Notes under the pieces: generated by a model
Database searches by the model: none
Seen by the model: only the letters and a program-made list of their open reading frames with translations
What the model was told of the DNA's origin: nothing
Translations under genes and position numbers: made by a program
In this document: in pieces, positions 21,165-32,755 of the stretch
Numbering within the stretch: the stretch's first letter is position 1
How the letters are laid out: each line of letters starts with the position of its first letter
From: Ascaphus truei
Lineage: Eukaryota > Chordata > Amphibia > Anura > Ascaphidae
Length of the DNA: 64,000 nt
Assembly (NCBI GenBank): GCA_036426205.1
Contig: CM071568.1
Location: forward strand, 305,679,682-305,743,681
Reading direction: 5' to 3'

Positions 21165-21533
21165 TTGTTCAATATCAAAGAGCGTATCACCTGCACAACT
21201 GTGAACATAGTCTACATGATTAAATGTCCATGTGGACTGTGTTATATCGGTAAGAGCAATCGTATGCTCAAAACTAGATTTATTGAACACAAGAGTAAAA
21301 TCAGTAACCGTGCAGAGGATACTGCTCTTATTAGACATTGCTCTGAATTCAGTCATCCAATATCCTCATTAAAACTAATGGGTATTGAACACATTAAAAA
21401 CGCTAGGGCAGGTCTAGATAATGATGTTTTACTATTACAACGTGAATCATTTTGGATTCACACCTTAGATACTGTATATCCTAATGGATTGAATGACTAT
21501 TTGTCATTAGGGTGCTTCATTGAGGAACAATGA
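21165..21533 (+). pseudogene. GIY-YIG endonuclease of the Penelope-like element
   Basis: About 120 codons open. The CPCGLCYIGKS segment gives the second half of GIY-YIG; the first half is VYMIKC. The helix LKTRFIEHKS and the conserved tail LLQRESFWIHTLDTVYPNGLND are typical of Penelope endonucleases. This domain nicks target DNA. Separated from the RT frame by a stop near 21,098. Confidence 0.9.
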
Positions 21534-22317
21534 AATTATTTATTCCTATTAGCCATAGGTTGCTGCCACTGCTTGCTGTATTGGATATAAGGATATAAAC
21601 TGTCAGGTCAGTGTACCTCTAGGGCTGTGTATTCTAAAACTGACAAAGACAAACCTTTTTTTAATCATTTTTATTATCACTCACTTTGCACAGTAGGATT
21701 ATATATTAGCAGTCAGTTCATATAGTGGTGTGCTGATTTATCCCCTTTTTCCCTTTTTTTGCACACATCGTGGACTCCTGATGATGAAGATATTCTCCCC
21801 ATTGATTGACATAAAGGACGCACCGAGGGACCACTACAGAGGAAGACCGAAGATCAACTCATCCCCCTTAAGCTGGCTGACCGCCAGCGGAATGACAAAC
21901 GCATGCGCAGTGACTGACACGCAGTCTGCGCTTTATGCGTTCCAAAGGGAGGAAGAATGAAAGAGATCGGAAGGACTCTTAACTGCGCATGCGTGAACAT
22001 GAAGCGCCCGATATGAGACAACGTGCTGGTAGAACACAGGACACAGATGCGTTCCAGCAGCTGAGGACCTGGATTGATGACGTCAGCAAGATGGATGCCG
22101 AACAACACGGAAGTGGGGAGGATACAGATAACACGATGCACAGAGGAATACTAACCTCTGTTGGAGATTACCTACTTAAGAATACGTACTGGACATTGGC
22201 TAAAGGGACAAATTCAGCACATGGATACCATCACCACTAATTGAACAGGTTGCATTATGGGGGTTTGGGGCACTATTTATATGTTGTTTGAAGGGATTGT
22301 GTTTATGCCATTGTCAC

Positions 22318-22345
22318 TTGATAAAGACCATTACGGTCGAAACGT
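22318..22345 (+). ncRNA. Degenerate hammerhead-ribozyme-like core
   Basis: ttgataaagacc-attac-ggtcgaaacg: a 4-bp stem (gacc/ggtc) followed by GAAAC resembles the hammerhead core CUGANGA-stem II-GAAA. Two core bases deviate (tTGATaA). Hammerhead motifs are known in Penelope-like elements; activity is doubtful. Confidence 0.4.
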
Positions 22346-22350
22346 TGTGT

Positions 22351-24660
22351 TGGCTCAATAAATGAGTTTGGATATGCTAAATCCGTTGTGCCCTATGTTC
22401 CTTTCATTATCTATTCAGGACTGATTACAGGCTTTCGTACAAGCATAGGAGCACCGGTAACTGTATCTATTTTTTTCAATTTGAGGTGTGCAGTATCTTT
22501 TTCATTTGTCTGGAAATTTGTATGCACCTCACATGTATGATTCTCCCCTCTGTACCTTTTTGTCCCCATTTTGCAGGCTTGTGTGTGCCTGCAGTGTTAA
22601 ATTATATCTTGTGCCTGCTTACTTTTTTTGGACACAATATGGAACTACGAGAGCCGAGCCGCGAGTTAATTGGATAAGCGTGGCGCGGTCTCTTTGTTCT
22701 GCTAGAAACGATAGGTATCCATTTCTGAGGTTTGAACTCGTAGACACGAGGTCAAATGAATAAGCGGTTTGTGGTCAAAGCTGAAGTGGAAACTCCCGGC
22801 AATTGCCGTGGGAACTAGTCAATTGGATAAGTGTGCTGCGGTTTCTTCTCAAGTGGTTATCTGTCGAAATGTATCTCTTCCCTTGTTAGCAGCGTGACTT
22901 GAAAGGCAGCCCGGTGGAAGCAGCTAACCGCAGAGTCAAGTGCCGTGGGAACTGGCTAAACACAACGGAGACTTTCAATTAAGCCTGCTAGCTTGGGAAC
23001 AATATGGGTTAGAGCTTTGATTTTTGGTGTGCAGCCCCAGAGTGACACCCCAAACACACACATATTAAAAAATATAACTGTAGAGTGGAATATATATTTT
23101 TAATAAAGTACGGTTTTGGTGCAGGTTTTAAAAGTACAAACAGGATACTATTTTCCTGCTGCCTTTGAAATGTATAAATTGCACACATGTTTTTGCATTT
23201 ATGAGCTGGGGGTACTTTCCTCGCAAGCTTCAGAGACCTCCTGTTGGGGCAATGCCTACAGGTCTCGTGAGGTGTTGCAGTTGAAAGCCCAGAGTCGCCA
23301 AAGTGTTAATTAGCCAGGATGCTGGCTGAATAGCAAATCCTGTTAGCCAGCAGGGCTAGTTCACACGTTGTTACCAAACCCTAGTCCGGGAGACGCCGGC
23401 CAGAGGTGGGAGAATCCTTATGCTAAGTAGCCCAGGTGTCAGGTTGGCACAGGCTCAGAAGCAACAGGAAATCCCGGATGTGCCCACACTGCAAGGTGGT
23501 GATTGGGGAATACATTTTAATTAACTCGAGACAATGTATCTGCCTTCCAAGTTATCCACTTCACTTGGACGGGGAACGGATGGCTGCGGTTATTGATCGC
23601 AGTCCCCGCTAGCTACATTGTATGCCGGCGTGGGAACTGGATCAAACCACAGACCACATCACAGCACCCTCCAATTAAGTGGGTAACTCGCGCTGGGAGC
23701 AAGCCAGGACTCCCGTTTTTGGAGTGCAGGTAGCTGACAGTCAAATAATAACCTACCTATGTTTTGGTGTCGCCTACAAATACAGATGGCACATATATAA
23801 ATAAAGTATATTTACAGTGTATTTTAAATATATAGGCAGGAAGCGTTTTCTGCCAGCCCAGCAATGAATGTATTAGCCTGGGCATATTGTAATATTCAAT
23901 GAGCTGAGGGCTTTCATCCTTGGACTTCAAGGGGCCCCCTGCTAAGTGGTGCCTCTGTGTCTCTGAGAAATTTGAGGATGAAAAGCCTCAGAGAGGCTAG
24001 GTGTTAAAGTGGCCAGGAAATCTCTGAGTGCTAAATCCTGGTACGCAGGATGAGTCACTAACACATGGTGGCCAAATCCCAGACTTGCAGTCGCCAGGTA
24101 GGAGATTGGGTCCCGTATGCGAAACCAATCGGGTGTCACCTTGGCACGTGCGCTTAGCCATGGGAAGCCGTTTTTGCCCACACTACTGACGACTGGCAAG
24201 CCTGGGATAGGTGGGAAAGATATTCCCACGGGTGGGATTGGGTATGCAGGTTGGGTATATGAGCTTGCAACCCCGTCCCAGTAAGATTCTCCCAAGATTC
24301 ATCACGGATTCATGCGAGATTCATCTAAGTGCATGAAGTTCCAGAGTCTGCAGTCCAGAGTGTAAGGGGTTAATTTTGACGTGACCAAGGATTGTCTCCC
24401 TTTTCTGGATTTCGTTAGAGCTGGCGATTCCCAAACGAGATCTGCAAGGATTGAACAAACTTTTTTCTTGCTGCAAAGATATAGGGGTGGCAAGTTGCGA
24501 CCCTAGCCAAGAACGGACACAAATCACTTTGCGCACCCACTTGCACAAGTGCAGGGGTCCCTCAGAGACTTTATTTAGTTCAGTGGACTTTGTATTTCGA
24601 AATGAAGGTAGTCCGTGGAATCCGGAAGCGGAGCACAGCAACGGTGAAACAAAAAGGAGC
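22351..24660. repeat. Unclassified interspersed repeats
   Basis: Non-coding. Several short motifs recur at a distance: 'ccgtgggaact' (22,803 and 22,941, cf. 23,628) and paired 'taataaagta'/'aaataaagta' blocks (23,100, 23,800). It may be remnants of LTRs. No frame with recognisable content. Confidence 0.35.
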
Positions 24661-26152
24661 TGCAATCTACTATGAAGATTAAAAACCTTTTATTGTGAGG
24701 AGGTGGGGGGGTCAGAACCAACTCTGACGCGTTTCGGGACGAATCCCTTTGTCAAAGAGTTGGTTCATGTTCGTTCACAGTGCCCGTTATGTATCCATAG
24801 CTCCGCCCCCAACCGTGACGTCATTCAGTGTATTTTTTTGGCTCGAAGGTTTCTTGCAGCGCTATTATTGGTTCCCACCCTCAGCCAATGTTATGCTGAG
24901 AAGGTAAATAAATTATAGGCAGCAATTGGATGGTTGCGGAGCAATAATGGAACTAAACTGGCAACTGTGTAAAACATATACAAGGGATTATAGTGAAACA
25001 TAAAAACAACAATTACTAACAGTATCCTTAAAATGTCACAATGAATAAAAATAGAGATACGAACAATACATATAACCTATTCATCAGAGGAAACAGATAA
25101 TGTTAATGTGGTATATAGCAATGTCACAGATATTCAGCATAATCCATAGTTAGTATATAAAAAGCTGAATATAATGGGTTGTACAGAAAAGTGCAAAAAA
25201 GCCGATTCACATTATAGTGTACAAAGTACTTATCAAAGTGGGCAGAAACATAATGGTAATATAATGGGTAAAAGATAATACCAATATGCAATTATAGTGT
25301 CTCGTGAATGTTTACAACAGGTTCATTTTATAATAAATCTACTCATGACAAATATATGTGGTTAAGGAAAATAGTTCTGAACGAATTCATAAATACCATA
25401 ATATATAAATATAATTCATGTACTGTAATCAATATACAAAATTCTCACTTTTGAAGCAAAATAATGCAGACAAGAAAGAGTGAGGAGGATGAAAAGATGG
25501 ATGGGGGGGGGTATAGGAAGGTGAGTGGGGGAGAGGGGAAGAGGGGGGAGGGGGGAGGGATGTGATGGACAGGAATAACAACATGTTAGACATCAGAAAA
25601 TCAAAACAATTCATTGTAAAAAATGTCTTAACCCCATTCAAGATTCATGCCCCTGGGGATAAGTCCCCAGTGCATAAATCCAATGCATCTCTCTCTGGTT
25701 GAATGAGATTCCCTGTCACCGCCTCTGATATCAAAGAATATATTCAATAGCACTGAATGTTAGATAATGTAACGGGCCTAATTGGCAGTGCATAAAGTGG
25801 CGAGCCACAGGGAACGTTCATCTCTGTTCTAATACTTCTTACATTTTCACTGATTCTTTCTTTTACATGCGTATGGTTCTGCCACTAAGCACTGCCACAT
25901 GGACATCTCAGAATGTATACAATAAACTTAGTGTCACATGTCATAAATGAACGCAATTTGAATTTCTTCTTAGTGTGAATATCTGTAACAGATTTAATGG
26001 ACTTTGTATTTCGTTTGCCCTACTCAGTAAGTGTTTTATCCCGTGTAATTGTATAAGATTGTGTGTTTGTGAGAAACGAAATAAATTACAATTTATTTTC
26101 CCCTCCTTGTTCTGCTCAATCTAGAATCCCAGTATTAATGTGTGGATAAGTC
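24661..26152. other. AT-rich repeats, no gene seen
   Basis: Holds a fold-back 'aaccaactctgacgcg...gtcaaagagttggtt' (24,717-24,766) related to Penelope 3' ends. It then has AT-rich non-coding sequence and a purine-rich G tract at 25,500-25,560. Confidence 0.4.
24722..24759 (-). ncRNA. Hammerhead-like motif (minus strand)
   Basis: On minus: ttgacaaa-ggga-ttcg-tccc-gaaacgcgtc. A perfect 4-bp stem with a TTCG loop sits before GAAAC. The CUGANGA box is altered (TTGACAA). The outer arms (ctctg...cagag) pair imperfectly. Probably the 3' relic of a Penelope-like element. Confidence 0.4.
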
Positions 26153-26342
26153 TTGGTCTCCCGTGACAAAGGGTGACTGTATTTCTTGCACTTTTGTAAA
26201 ACGTGTGTGTGCTACCTTTTGCTTTGGGAGATCGCAACTTTCGAGTCACCTTCTATGCTATAGCACCCCGCAGGATACTATATCATAGGCTCAATCAGAT
26301 CCCACCGCTGCCACCAGAAAAAAGCCTGTCACGGGAGACCAA
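26153..26342. repeat. Short element with 16-bp perfect inverted ends
   Basis: ttggtctcccgtgaca (26153-26168) is the exact reverse complement of 26327-26342. The 190-bp interval is non-coding. Either a MITE or an LTR-associated palindrome; flanking duplications are not evident. Confidence 0.6.
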
Positions 26343-27697
26343 TGCTTTTAACACCTTAATACCCGGATCCTTTGACTGAGCAAAGCAGAAGATAAAATAA
26401 ATTGTAATTTATTCACACAATGAACATACATGGCTTGATTTACAAAATAACATGAAAATACACTTACTAATTACAATGTTACGTCTTGTTACAAGAAAGA
26501 TCTTAGATGGAACTCTTTACCGTATGATGAATCTTAGATGGGTCTCAGGGGAATCTGTTACCTGAGGGGCTGCACAGCTTCTTATAGGGTTAACATTCCT
26601 ATCTGTAAGCTCTGCAGCCAACCTCTGTGTGGGAACTAAATATTCCTTTCTATCCCAGAGCTGCCAGAACCTGGCAGAAAGCTTCAGTATCGCAACTGAG
26701 CATGTGCGACAAATGCCATCTTTCCCCATTTGTCATGCGAGACCCCCTGCCGGCTCAGTGCCGGAGAGTCTGGACCGAGCAGCCATTTGCCAGGATGGCT
26801 TATTGAACTTCTCTTCCTTTCCTCCTCCCTGCTACCCAATGGTTAACACCTCCATATCCTTGCTACCCACTGGTTAACACCTTCATATCCTGGACAGCCT
26901 TTGAAGCTGGTCCTTTGAAGCTCAGAGGCGTAGTAGCTCCCTATGCAAATGGATTTTTATCCATACTAAATGACTTCCTCTGAACATTACTGTAATAAAA
27001 ATATAAACCTAGGGGACCGTTAAAACCATTTTCTTTTCCCCTTATACAGAAAACCCATTTTTCTTTTCTGTGGTCTGCAGGGGAACACTTGTTGCAATAC
27101 TTATACAGTTGATACATAACTGTTGCAATACTTATACAGTCTAACTCATGATATTGATATGTGCCCCTTATACCTAGCGGGACACACACAGACAATTTTA
27201 ATATATTTAAAGTGTTGCAGCCATTACTGGGGTGCAGAGCTGACACTCTACACTTTAAGTTAAAATGCATATAACCCTCTTCACCTTATCCCTGGTGAGA
27301 GATGTACTGAACCCCACACTGGGTTCTGGGTTTTGGGCATATTCCAGGACCCCTGATTTGTGGTCTGCCGTGAAGTTGGCTCAGGGGCTTACAACAATTT
27401 TGGCCAAAAATGTCAAACTAAAAGACCATTTTACTTAATAGATATTTATACATATATATTTAGGCACTGTACCGTGTATGAGTTTCACTGGATGTGCTAA
27501 AACTGAGCTTTGTCTGTGTTTTATGTTCTGTCTCTGGTTTTAAGTATTCCAGGACCTGTAATGTAATTCAGTTCCCTGCCCGGTCTTACTGCCCTGGTCT
27601 GTGCTGAAGCAGGGAGATTTGGCGGTGAAATGCAAACTGCTTTCTAGGGAGGATTTTATCAGGTGGTCTGTGTCCCGCATGTCCTCAGGAATCTGAG
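26343..27697. other. No recognisable gene
   Basis: Non-coding, with short local duplications ('ctacccaatggttaacacctccatatcc' style at 26,830 and 26,860; 'gttgcaatacttatacagt' at 27,092 and 27,121). Open frames are short and without known motifs. Confidence 0.45.
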
Positions 27698-28094
27698 TAC
27701 TGCTGCGGCTCATCTGAGTCTAACACATCGCCGTTTTTTCCCTGGCTTTTTCCTGGAATGCGACGCACTTCACCTGGAGCATGCGTATTCATTTTGCGTT
27801 CTCAGCCACGGTTCATGCGCGGTTGACACGCGGTTGATGCGTTTATTGAGAATGGTTCGGATTTAATAGGTTGCAATTCTTCACATGTCCGCCAGATGGC
27901 AGATATTCATGAATTGTAATGCGCATGCGCTTCAGTAATGTGTCGTTTAAGAAAGATACCACAGTGTGCCATTGTAACTTGGCCTTGAGACTGAAGGAAG
28001 AGGTTGCAAAAATGTATCAATTTAGGCTTTTCATATTAAAGAAAGACAAAGACCAGTTTCGGTTACAGTATTCTCCAGAGACCCGCCGCCCGCC

Positions 28095-28682
28095 ATGAGT
28101 GTTCAAGTGCAGCCCGTTTTCCAAAAACCCGACAGAAGTTACGCGTATTTTATATGGGCCGCGATTAATGCAACAGATGATAAGATGGCAACAGTTGTTC
28201 AAATTTATCAGTATTTTATCGAAAACTATGACTTTTACAAATTTTCACCAGCTCCTCATGTGTGGAAGCGTGCAATAAGGAAAAGGTTATGTACCGATCC
28301 CTGTTTTTATCGTATTGAGCCACAATTTGTTGGAGGGTATTGGTGTGTATCACCGGCTTTTTCCTGTATCTATGATCATGCAGACGGCAAAAGGCGAAGG
28401 GTCGTGATAAAACCAACTAAGAAACGACAGTCGCTGTCAAGCAATGCACCGGCACCGGCACCGGCTTCCGATAACAGTCCCACCGTTAGTGACAACCCAG
28501 AGCCTGAGCCGGATTTCGTGTGCAGTTTCGATCAAGCTTGCATGTACCTAAGCAATTTCCAGCCTCATCAGATGACTACAGGTGGACTAGTCCCGCTGCA
28601 AACTATCAACGTGGATGATCAAGAACACTGGACTGGCAGTGGACCGGCGCCGGCGCCAGCTGAATGGGAAATTCTATGGTGA
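28095..28682 (+). CDS. Forkhead-domain protein encoded by a repeat (copy 2)
   Basis: 195-residue intact ORF, collinear with the copies at 14,372 and 32,163. The forkhead region (~11-100) has SYAYFIWAAIN, QIYQYFIENYDFYKF, W-K-R-A-I-R-K-R-L and GGYWCVSP, with KRRR after it. The tail has APAPAP repeats, then EPEPDF. Differences from copy A are scattered substitutions plus one two-codon length change, always in frame, which suggests that the family was coding until recently. It ends ...EWEILW with the stop overlapping a gtgaat site equivalent to the donor of the other copies. A TATA-like box is not obvious; the ~390 bp upstream to the TA end are conserved with other copies and should hold the promoter. 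Confidence 0.83.
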   Translation: MSVQVQPVFQKPDRSYAYFIWAAINATDDKMATVVQIYQYFIENYDFYKFSPAPHVWKRAIRKRLCTDPCFYRIEPQFVGGYWCVSPAFSCIYDHADGKRRRVVIKPTKKRQSLSSNAPAPAPASDNSPTVSDNPEPEPDFVCSFDQACMYLSNFQPHQMTTGGLVPLQTINVDDQEHWTGSGPAPAPAEWEILW

Positions 28683-29341
28683 ATATTGTTGCCGTATTAT
28701 TTTCTGTGTTTTTTTTATTTTGACAATACAGTATCAATATCGGTGTGATTCAAAAGTCAAGCGATTCTCCTGTAAGCAATATCATTGGCTGAGCGGCTTC
28801 TACAGTACTGTACTGCAGATACTGTACAATTGGTGGAACGCTAGGCGCATGCGCATTGGAACCTTCTTGAAACGCATATGCGTGTCATTACATCAATGGT
28901 AGGCGCATGTGCATGTGAACAGGAGACGCCCCCCAAGAAAATTATTGGTGGGACTGGCTGGGAACTTCTTTAGACCATTTTCTTTTTTCTTTTTGTTTTT
29001 CCTCAGAAAAGAAAACGGCTAATGGGGGGATTTCGATGGATAATATCGCTTTGTGTAACAATGCCTGCACATTGCTGAATCGGATTTAAAAACCGACGTA
29101 CCGGAATCTACAGTTTAGTGGCCGTTGTTATTGATTAGGATAGAATACTGTACCTGAAACAGTATGCTGATGTTTTCCGGCCGTACAGTATACAATACTT
29201 TTTTATAAACAGTATACTGTGTAATAAACCCCAAAAAATAAAAACTATGCATTTATTCTACATGTATTACAGTACTGTACATACGGTACAGTATGTGTCT
29301 TCTATACAGTGCCAGTACATACAGTACAGTACTGTACGGTA

Positions 29342-29701
29342 CACTACTGACACGCTTTATTGCGCATCGGCCAGATCCGCAAGCCGGGAGATTTCCCGGC
29401 TTGCTAGTGGCCGCCCCTCGGCGTGCCGCGCGTCATAGACGCGCGGTCATGCGTCTTCGGGAGCCTGCGCCCCCTGCACGCGCGTCCAGGGCTCCCCGAG
29501 GGAGCCCTGGTGTCCCGCGATGTGGGGGACGGCGGCAGGGGGTTCCGGGGGACCCGGCGGACCCGGCAGCGGTAGGGAGAGCGCCCCGATCGGAGGGCGC
29601 TCTTCCGCTGCTTCGGCGCGCGCCCGTCACCCTCGGGCGCGCGCCAGGCTACTGCTGCGGCCAAGAACGGGCAAATGCTCGAATAAACTTGGCCGCAGCA
29701 G
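29342..29701. mobile_element. GC-rich non-autonomous TA element (copy 2 of 3)
   Basis: 360 bp, TA on both sides (29340-29341, 29702-29703), starts cactactgacacg and ends ttggccgcagcag. Same chain of palindromes as the copy at 9,969. It lies between the forkhead 3' region and the arm sequence of the BEN side. Its coding-looking frames are GC artefacts. Confidence 0.85.
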
Positions 29702-30013
29702 TATGTTGTTACAGTAGCAAAGGAGCCAATGGAACAATGTAAAACAAATCAACATGTTCTTTTATTGGTGGAGTAAGTACAAAAACATTTATTTACAAAT
29801 ACTGTACAATGTAGAAACATTTTAAGTGCACAGCAATTCAAAACATCAACAGGTGTATGGTTTACTGCTACAGTAGTGAAAACATTTATGTATAGAAAGT
29901 AAAAACATTTACAGTCAGTCAGTATGGTTTACAGTCACATGTTTTAAAAACAAATTCTTTATTCATAAAATATACAAAACGCAACATCTCCTTTATTAAA
30001 GTCAAAACATATA

Positions 30014-30665
30014 CAGTGGGATGGTGTGCAAAACAGTCTGCACCAGTACAGTCCTCGAGGGCAGCAGACAGGCCCGGTTTACAGGACAACCTTGAAAACC
30101 ATGCCTGTTTGCGGCCCTCAGGGACTGGAATTGTGCAGGTCCTGTGTGTTTGTGTACAGCAAGTTAAAACAGTTACAGTGGGATGGTGTGCAAAACAGTC
30201 TGCACCAGTACAGTCCTCGAGGGCAGCAGACAGGCCCGGTTTTCAGGACAACCTTGAAAACCGTGCCTGTTTGCGGCCCTCAGGGACTGGAATTGTGCAG
30301 GTCCTGTGTGTGTGTACAGCAAGTTAAAACATTTCTGTATAAATACAAGTTAAAAAACACACAACAACATCTCCTTTATTTAAGTACAGCAGGTCAAAGA
30401 CATGTACAATACAGTTCAGCACAACAGTATGGTCTTACCTGTGATTAAAAAAAATATTTATTCATAAAATACAGTATACAAAACGCAACATCTCCTTTAT
30501 TAAAGAAACATACAATATACAGTACAGTGGGATGGTGTGAAAAACAGTCAGTCCTGCACCACTACAGTCCTCGAGGGCAGCAGACAGGCCCGGTTTTCAG
30601 GACAACCTTGAAAACTGTGCCTGTTTGCGGCCCTCAGGGACTGGAATTGTGCAGGTCCTGTGTGT
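30014..30665. repeat. Fold-back modules, two in tandem (162 bp) plus one dispersed
   Basis: Units starting cagtgggatggtgtg at 30014 and 30176 are nearly identical; a third lies at ~30,527. Each contains an imperfect inverted repeat (cagcagacaggcccggtttt ... aaaaccgtgcctgtttgcgg). They sit where the 3' region of the BEN gene should be. Confidence 0.8.
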
Positions 30666-30803
30666 GTGTGTACAGCAAGTTAAAACAGTAAGTTAAATAC
30701 AGTACAGCAGGTCAAAACATCTCCTTTATTTAAGTTCAGCAGGTCAAAACATGTACAGTTCAGCACAGTTCAGCACAACAGTATGGTCGTACAGTTCCCG
30801 TGA

Positions 30804-30898
30804 TTAAACCAGAAAGTCCACCACATTTTCCGTCCATGGCCGATTCCTTACATGGCGCAAAACGCCATTAATGCAGTCTCGAATGCCTTTCATTACAG
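30804..30898 (-). pseudogene. BEN-like gene 3' fragment (copy 2)
   Basis: Last ~30 codons of the BEN-like protein (...VRDCIN, LRH..N, VVDFLV, stop at 30806-30804), matching 34,413-34,507. The similarity stops abruptly at 30,898. Its presence beside a second forkhead gene is the evidence that the two genes travel together. Confidence 0.85.
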
Positions 30899-31010
30899 CC
30901 ACTCGCACTCCCAGCAACACCACTCGCACTCCCAGCAACACCACTTGCACTCCCAGCAACACCACTCGCACTCACAGCAACAGCACTCCCCTGAACCCTA
31001 CGTTCACTCA
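30899..31010. repeat. Minisatellite, 21-bp unit
   Basis: About four copies of 'cactcgcactcccagcaacac' with substitutions, then related CA/CT-rich sequence. It starts exactly at the truncation point of the BEN fragment. Confidence 0.8.
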
Positions 31011-31751
31011 GACGCGTACTCGCACGACTACCACTACCACTCACACCAGCATCATTCTTCCCACGCCTTGCGGCCATACCTCTAGCACTCACAAAGAACA
31101 GAAAAGAAATTTAAAGCCAATCGTACTGAACACTTACAAATTGAAAACAAGACAAAGATGTTAACAAAACAACACAGGACAAACCTCTCCCAATACACAA
31201 CAACTCTCTCAGTCAATATGAAATTTGTAAATCGGCCAGCTCTGTGTGTCTCTCTCTCTCTCTCTCTCACTCCCAACAACACAGAGAAGAATAACAATAC
31301 ACGCTGCCTTTAAATGGGCCGCTCAATCAAAAACATGCTTGCTTCGGCAGATTCAGCAAGAAGTTTAATTGGGGAACCTAACACCACCTCACCATGCACA
31401 CCGATACACCTGTGTGTGATCGGCAAATCATCGGCAGAGTGGGCACAAATGTTTTCGGCTTGATTCGGAAGGGATTCGGCACTTATTGCATACGGAGAGG
31501 GAAAATCGCCAGAATCATGCCGATAAGGTACCCTTGGCGATTGCACTTTTTCGCCGCTTACTGCATAGAGCCCATAGTAACTAAACAAAACCAACATAAA
31601 TCATAATAAAACCATAAAAGACAAACTAAAAAAATATATAAATACACAAATGGAAAGAAAACAGAGTGTATATAAACTATGGACCTGGAAACCAAAGGGT
31701 TAACCAACCAGGCGCTCAAGAAGTAGAAGAAAGTTGCTGAATCTTGCTTAT
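31011..31751. other. Spacer between cassette copies 2 and B
   Basis: Contains a (TC)n run (~31,248-31,268) and an unclassified repeat around 31,310-31,570. No gene recognised. Confidence 0.45.
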
Positions 31752-32162
31752 TACTGCTGCGGCGCATCTGAGTCTAACACATCGCCGTTTTTTCCCTGGC
31801 TTTTTCCTGGAATGCGACGCACATTCACCTGGAGCATGCCGCATTCATTTTGCGTTCTCAGCCACGGGTCATGCGCGGTTGACGCGCTGTTGATCCGTTT
31901 ATTGAGAATGGTTCAGATTTAATAGGTTGCAATTCTTCGCGTGTCCACCAGATGGAAGATATTCATGAATAGTAATGCGCATGCGCTTCAGTAATGTGTC
32001 GACTTGCAGGTGTTTCATTTAAAAAAGATTCCACAGTGTGCTATTGTGACTTGGCCTTGAGACTGAAGGAAGAGGTTGCAAAAATGTATCAATTTAGGCT
32101 TTTCATATTAAAGAAAGACAAAGACCAGTTTCGGTTACAGTATTCTCCAGAGACCCGCCGCC

Positions 32163-32755
32163 ATGAGTGTTCAAGTGCAGCCAGTTTTCCAAAAACCCGA
32201 CAGAAGTTACGCGTATTTGATATGGGCCATGATTAATGCAACAGATGATAAGATGGCAACAGTTGTTCAAATTTATCAGTATTTTATCGAAAACTATGAC
32301 TTTTACAAATGTTCACCAGCTCCTCATACATGGAAGCGTGCAATAAGGAAAAGGTTATGTAGCGATCCCTGTTTTTATCATATTGAGCCACAATTTGTTG
32401 GAGGGTATTGGTGTGTATCACCGGCTTTTTCCTGTATCTATGATCATGCAGACGGCAAAAGGCGAAGGGTCATGTTAAAACCAACTAAGAAACGACAGTC
32501 GCTGCCAAGCAATGCACCAGCACCGGCTTCTAATACTGGTCCCACCGTCAGTGACAACCCTTGCTGTCTATCCAGAACGCCTGAGCCGGATTTCGCGTGC
32601 AGTTTCAATCAAGCTTGCATGTACCTAAGCAATTTCCAGCCTCATCAGCTGACTACGGTTGGACTAGTCCCACTGCAAACTATCGACGTGGATAATCAAG
32701 AACACTGGACTGGCAGTGGACCGGCGCTGGCGCCAGCTGAATGGGAAATTCTATG
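32163..32755 (+). CDS. Forkhead-domain protein encoded by a repeat (copy B)
   Basis: Third forkhead copy, open throughout. Forkhead segment ~11-100 as in the others (SYAYLIWAMIN, FIENYDFYKC, W-K-R-A-I-R-K-R-L, GGYWCVSP). An in-frame insertion near 32,572 adds CCLSRT-like residues before PEPDF. At 32,755 the sequence reads ...GAAATTCTAT|GTGAGT: a better donor than in copy 2, but the stop of the other copies is lost, so the frame runs on to 32,999 with hydrophobic, intron-derived residues. Whether the messenger is spliced here cannot be told. Upstream ~410 bp matches copy 2. Confidence 0.8.

Larger units (their letters stand above)
19124..22350. mobile_element. Penelope-like element, two halves head to head
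   Basis: The N-terminal RT half is on minus (19124-20420) and the C-terminal RT half plus GIY-YIG endonuclease on plus (20425-21533), followed by a plus-strand 3' region to ~22,350 that includes a hammerhead-like motif. Inverted, partly truncated copies are a known arrangement for Penelope-like elements. Several stops and frameshifts make it inactive. Confidence 0.85.
27700..30898. mobile_element. Forkhead/BEN cassette, copy 2 (truncated)
   Basis: TA (27698-27699) then CTGCTGCGGC, the forkhead gene on plus, its 3' region, a GC-rich TA element, the inner arm sequence (~29,755-29,850), fold-back repeats, and the last ~30 codons of the BEN gene on minus. At 30,898 it breaks off into a minisatellite, so the rest of BEN and the transposase are missing. 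It is closely similar to the start of copy B, which begins 4,054 bp downstream in the same orientation. Confidence 0.75.
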
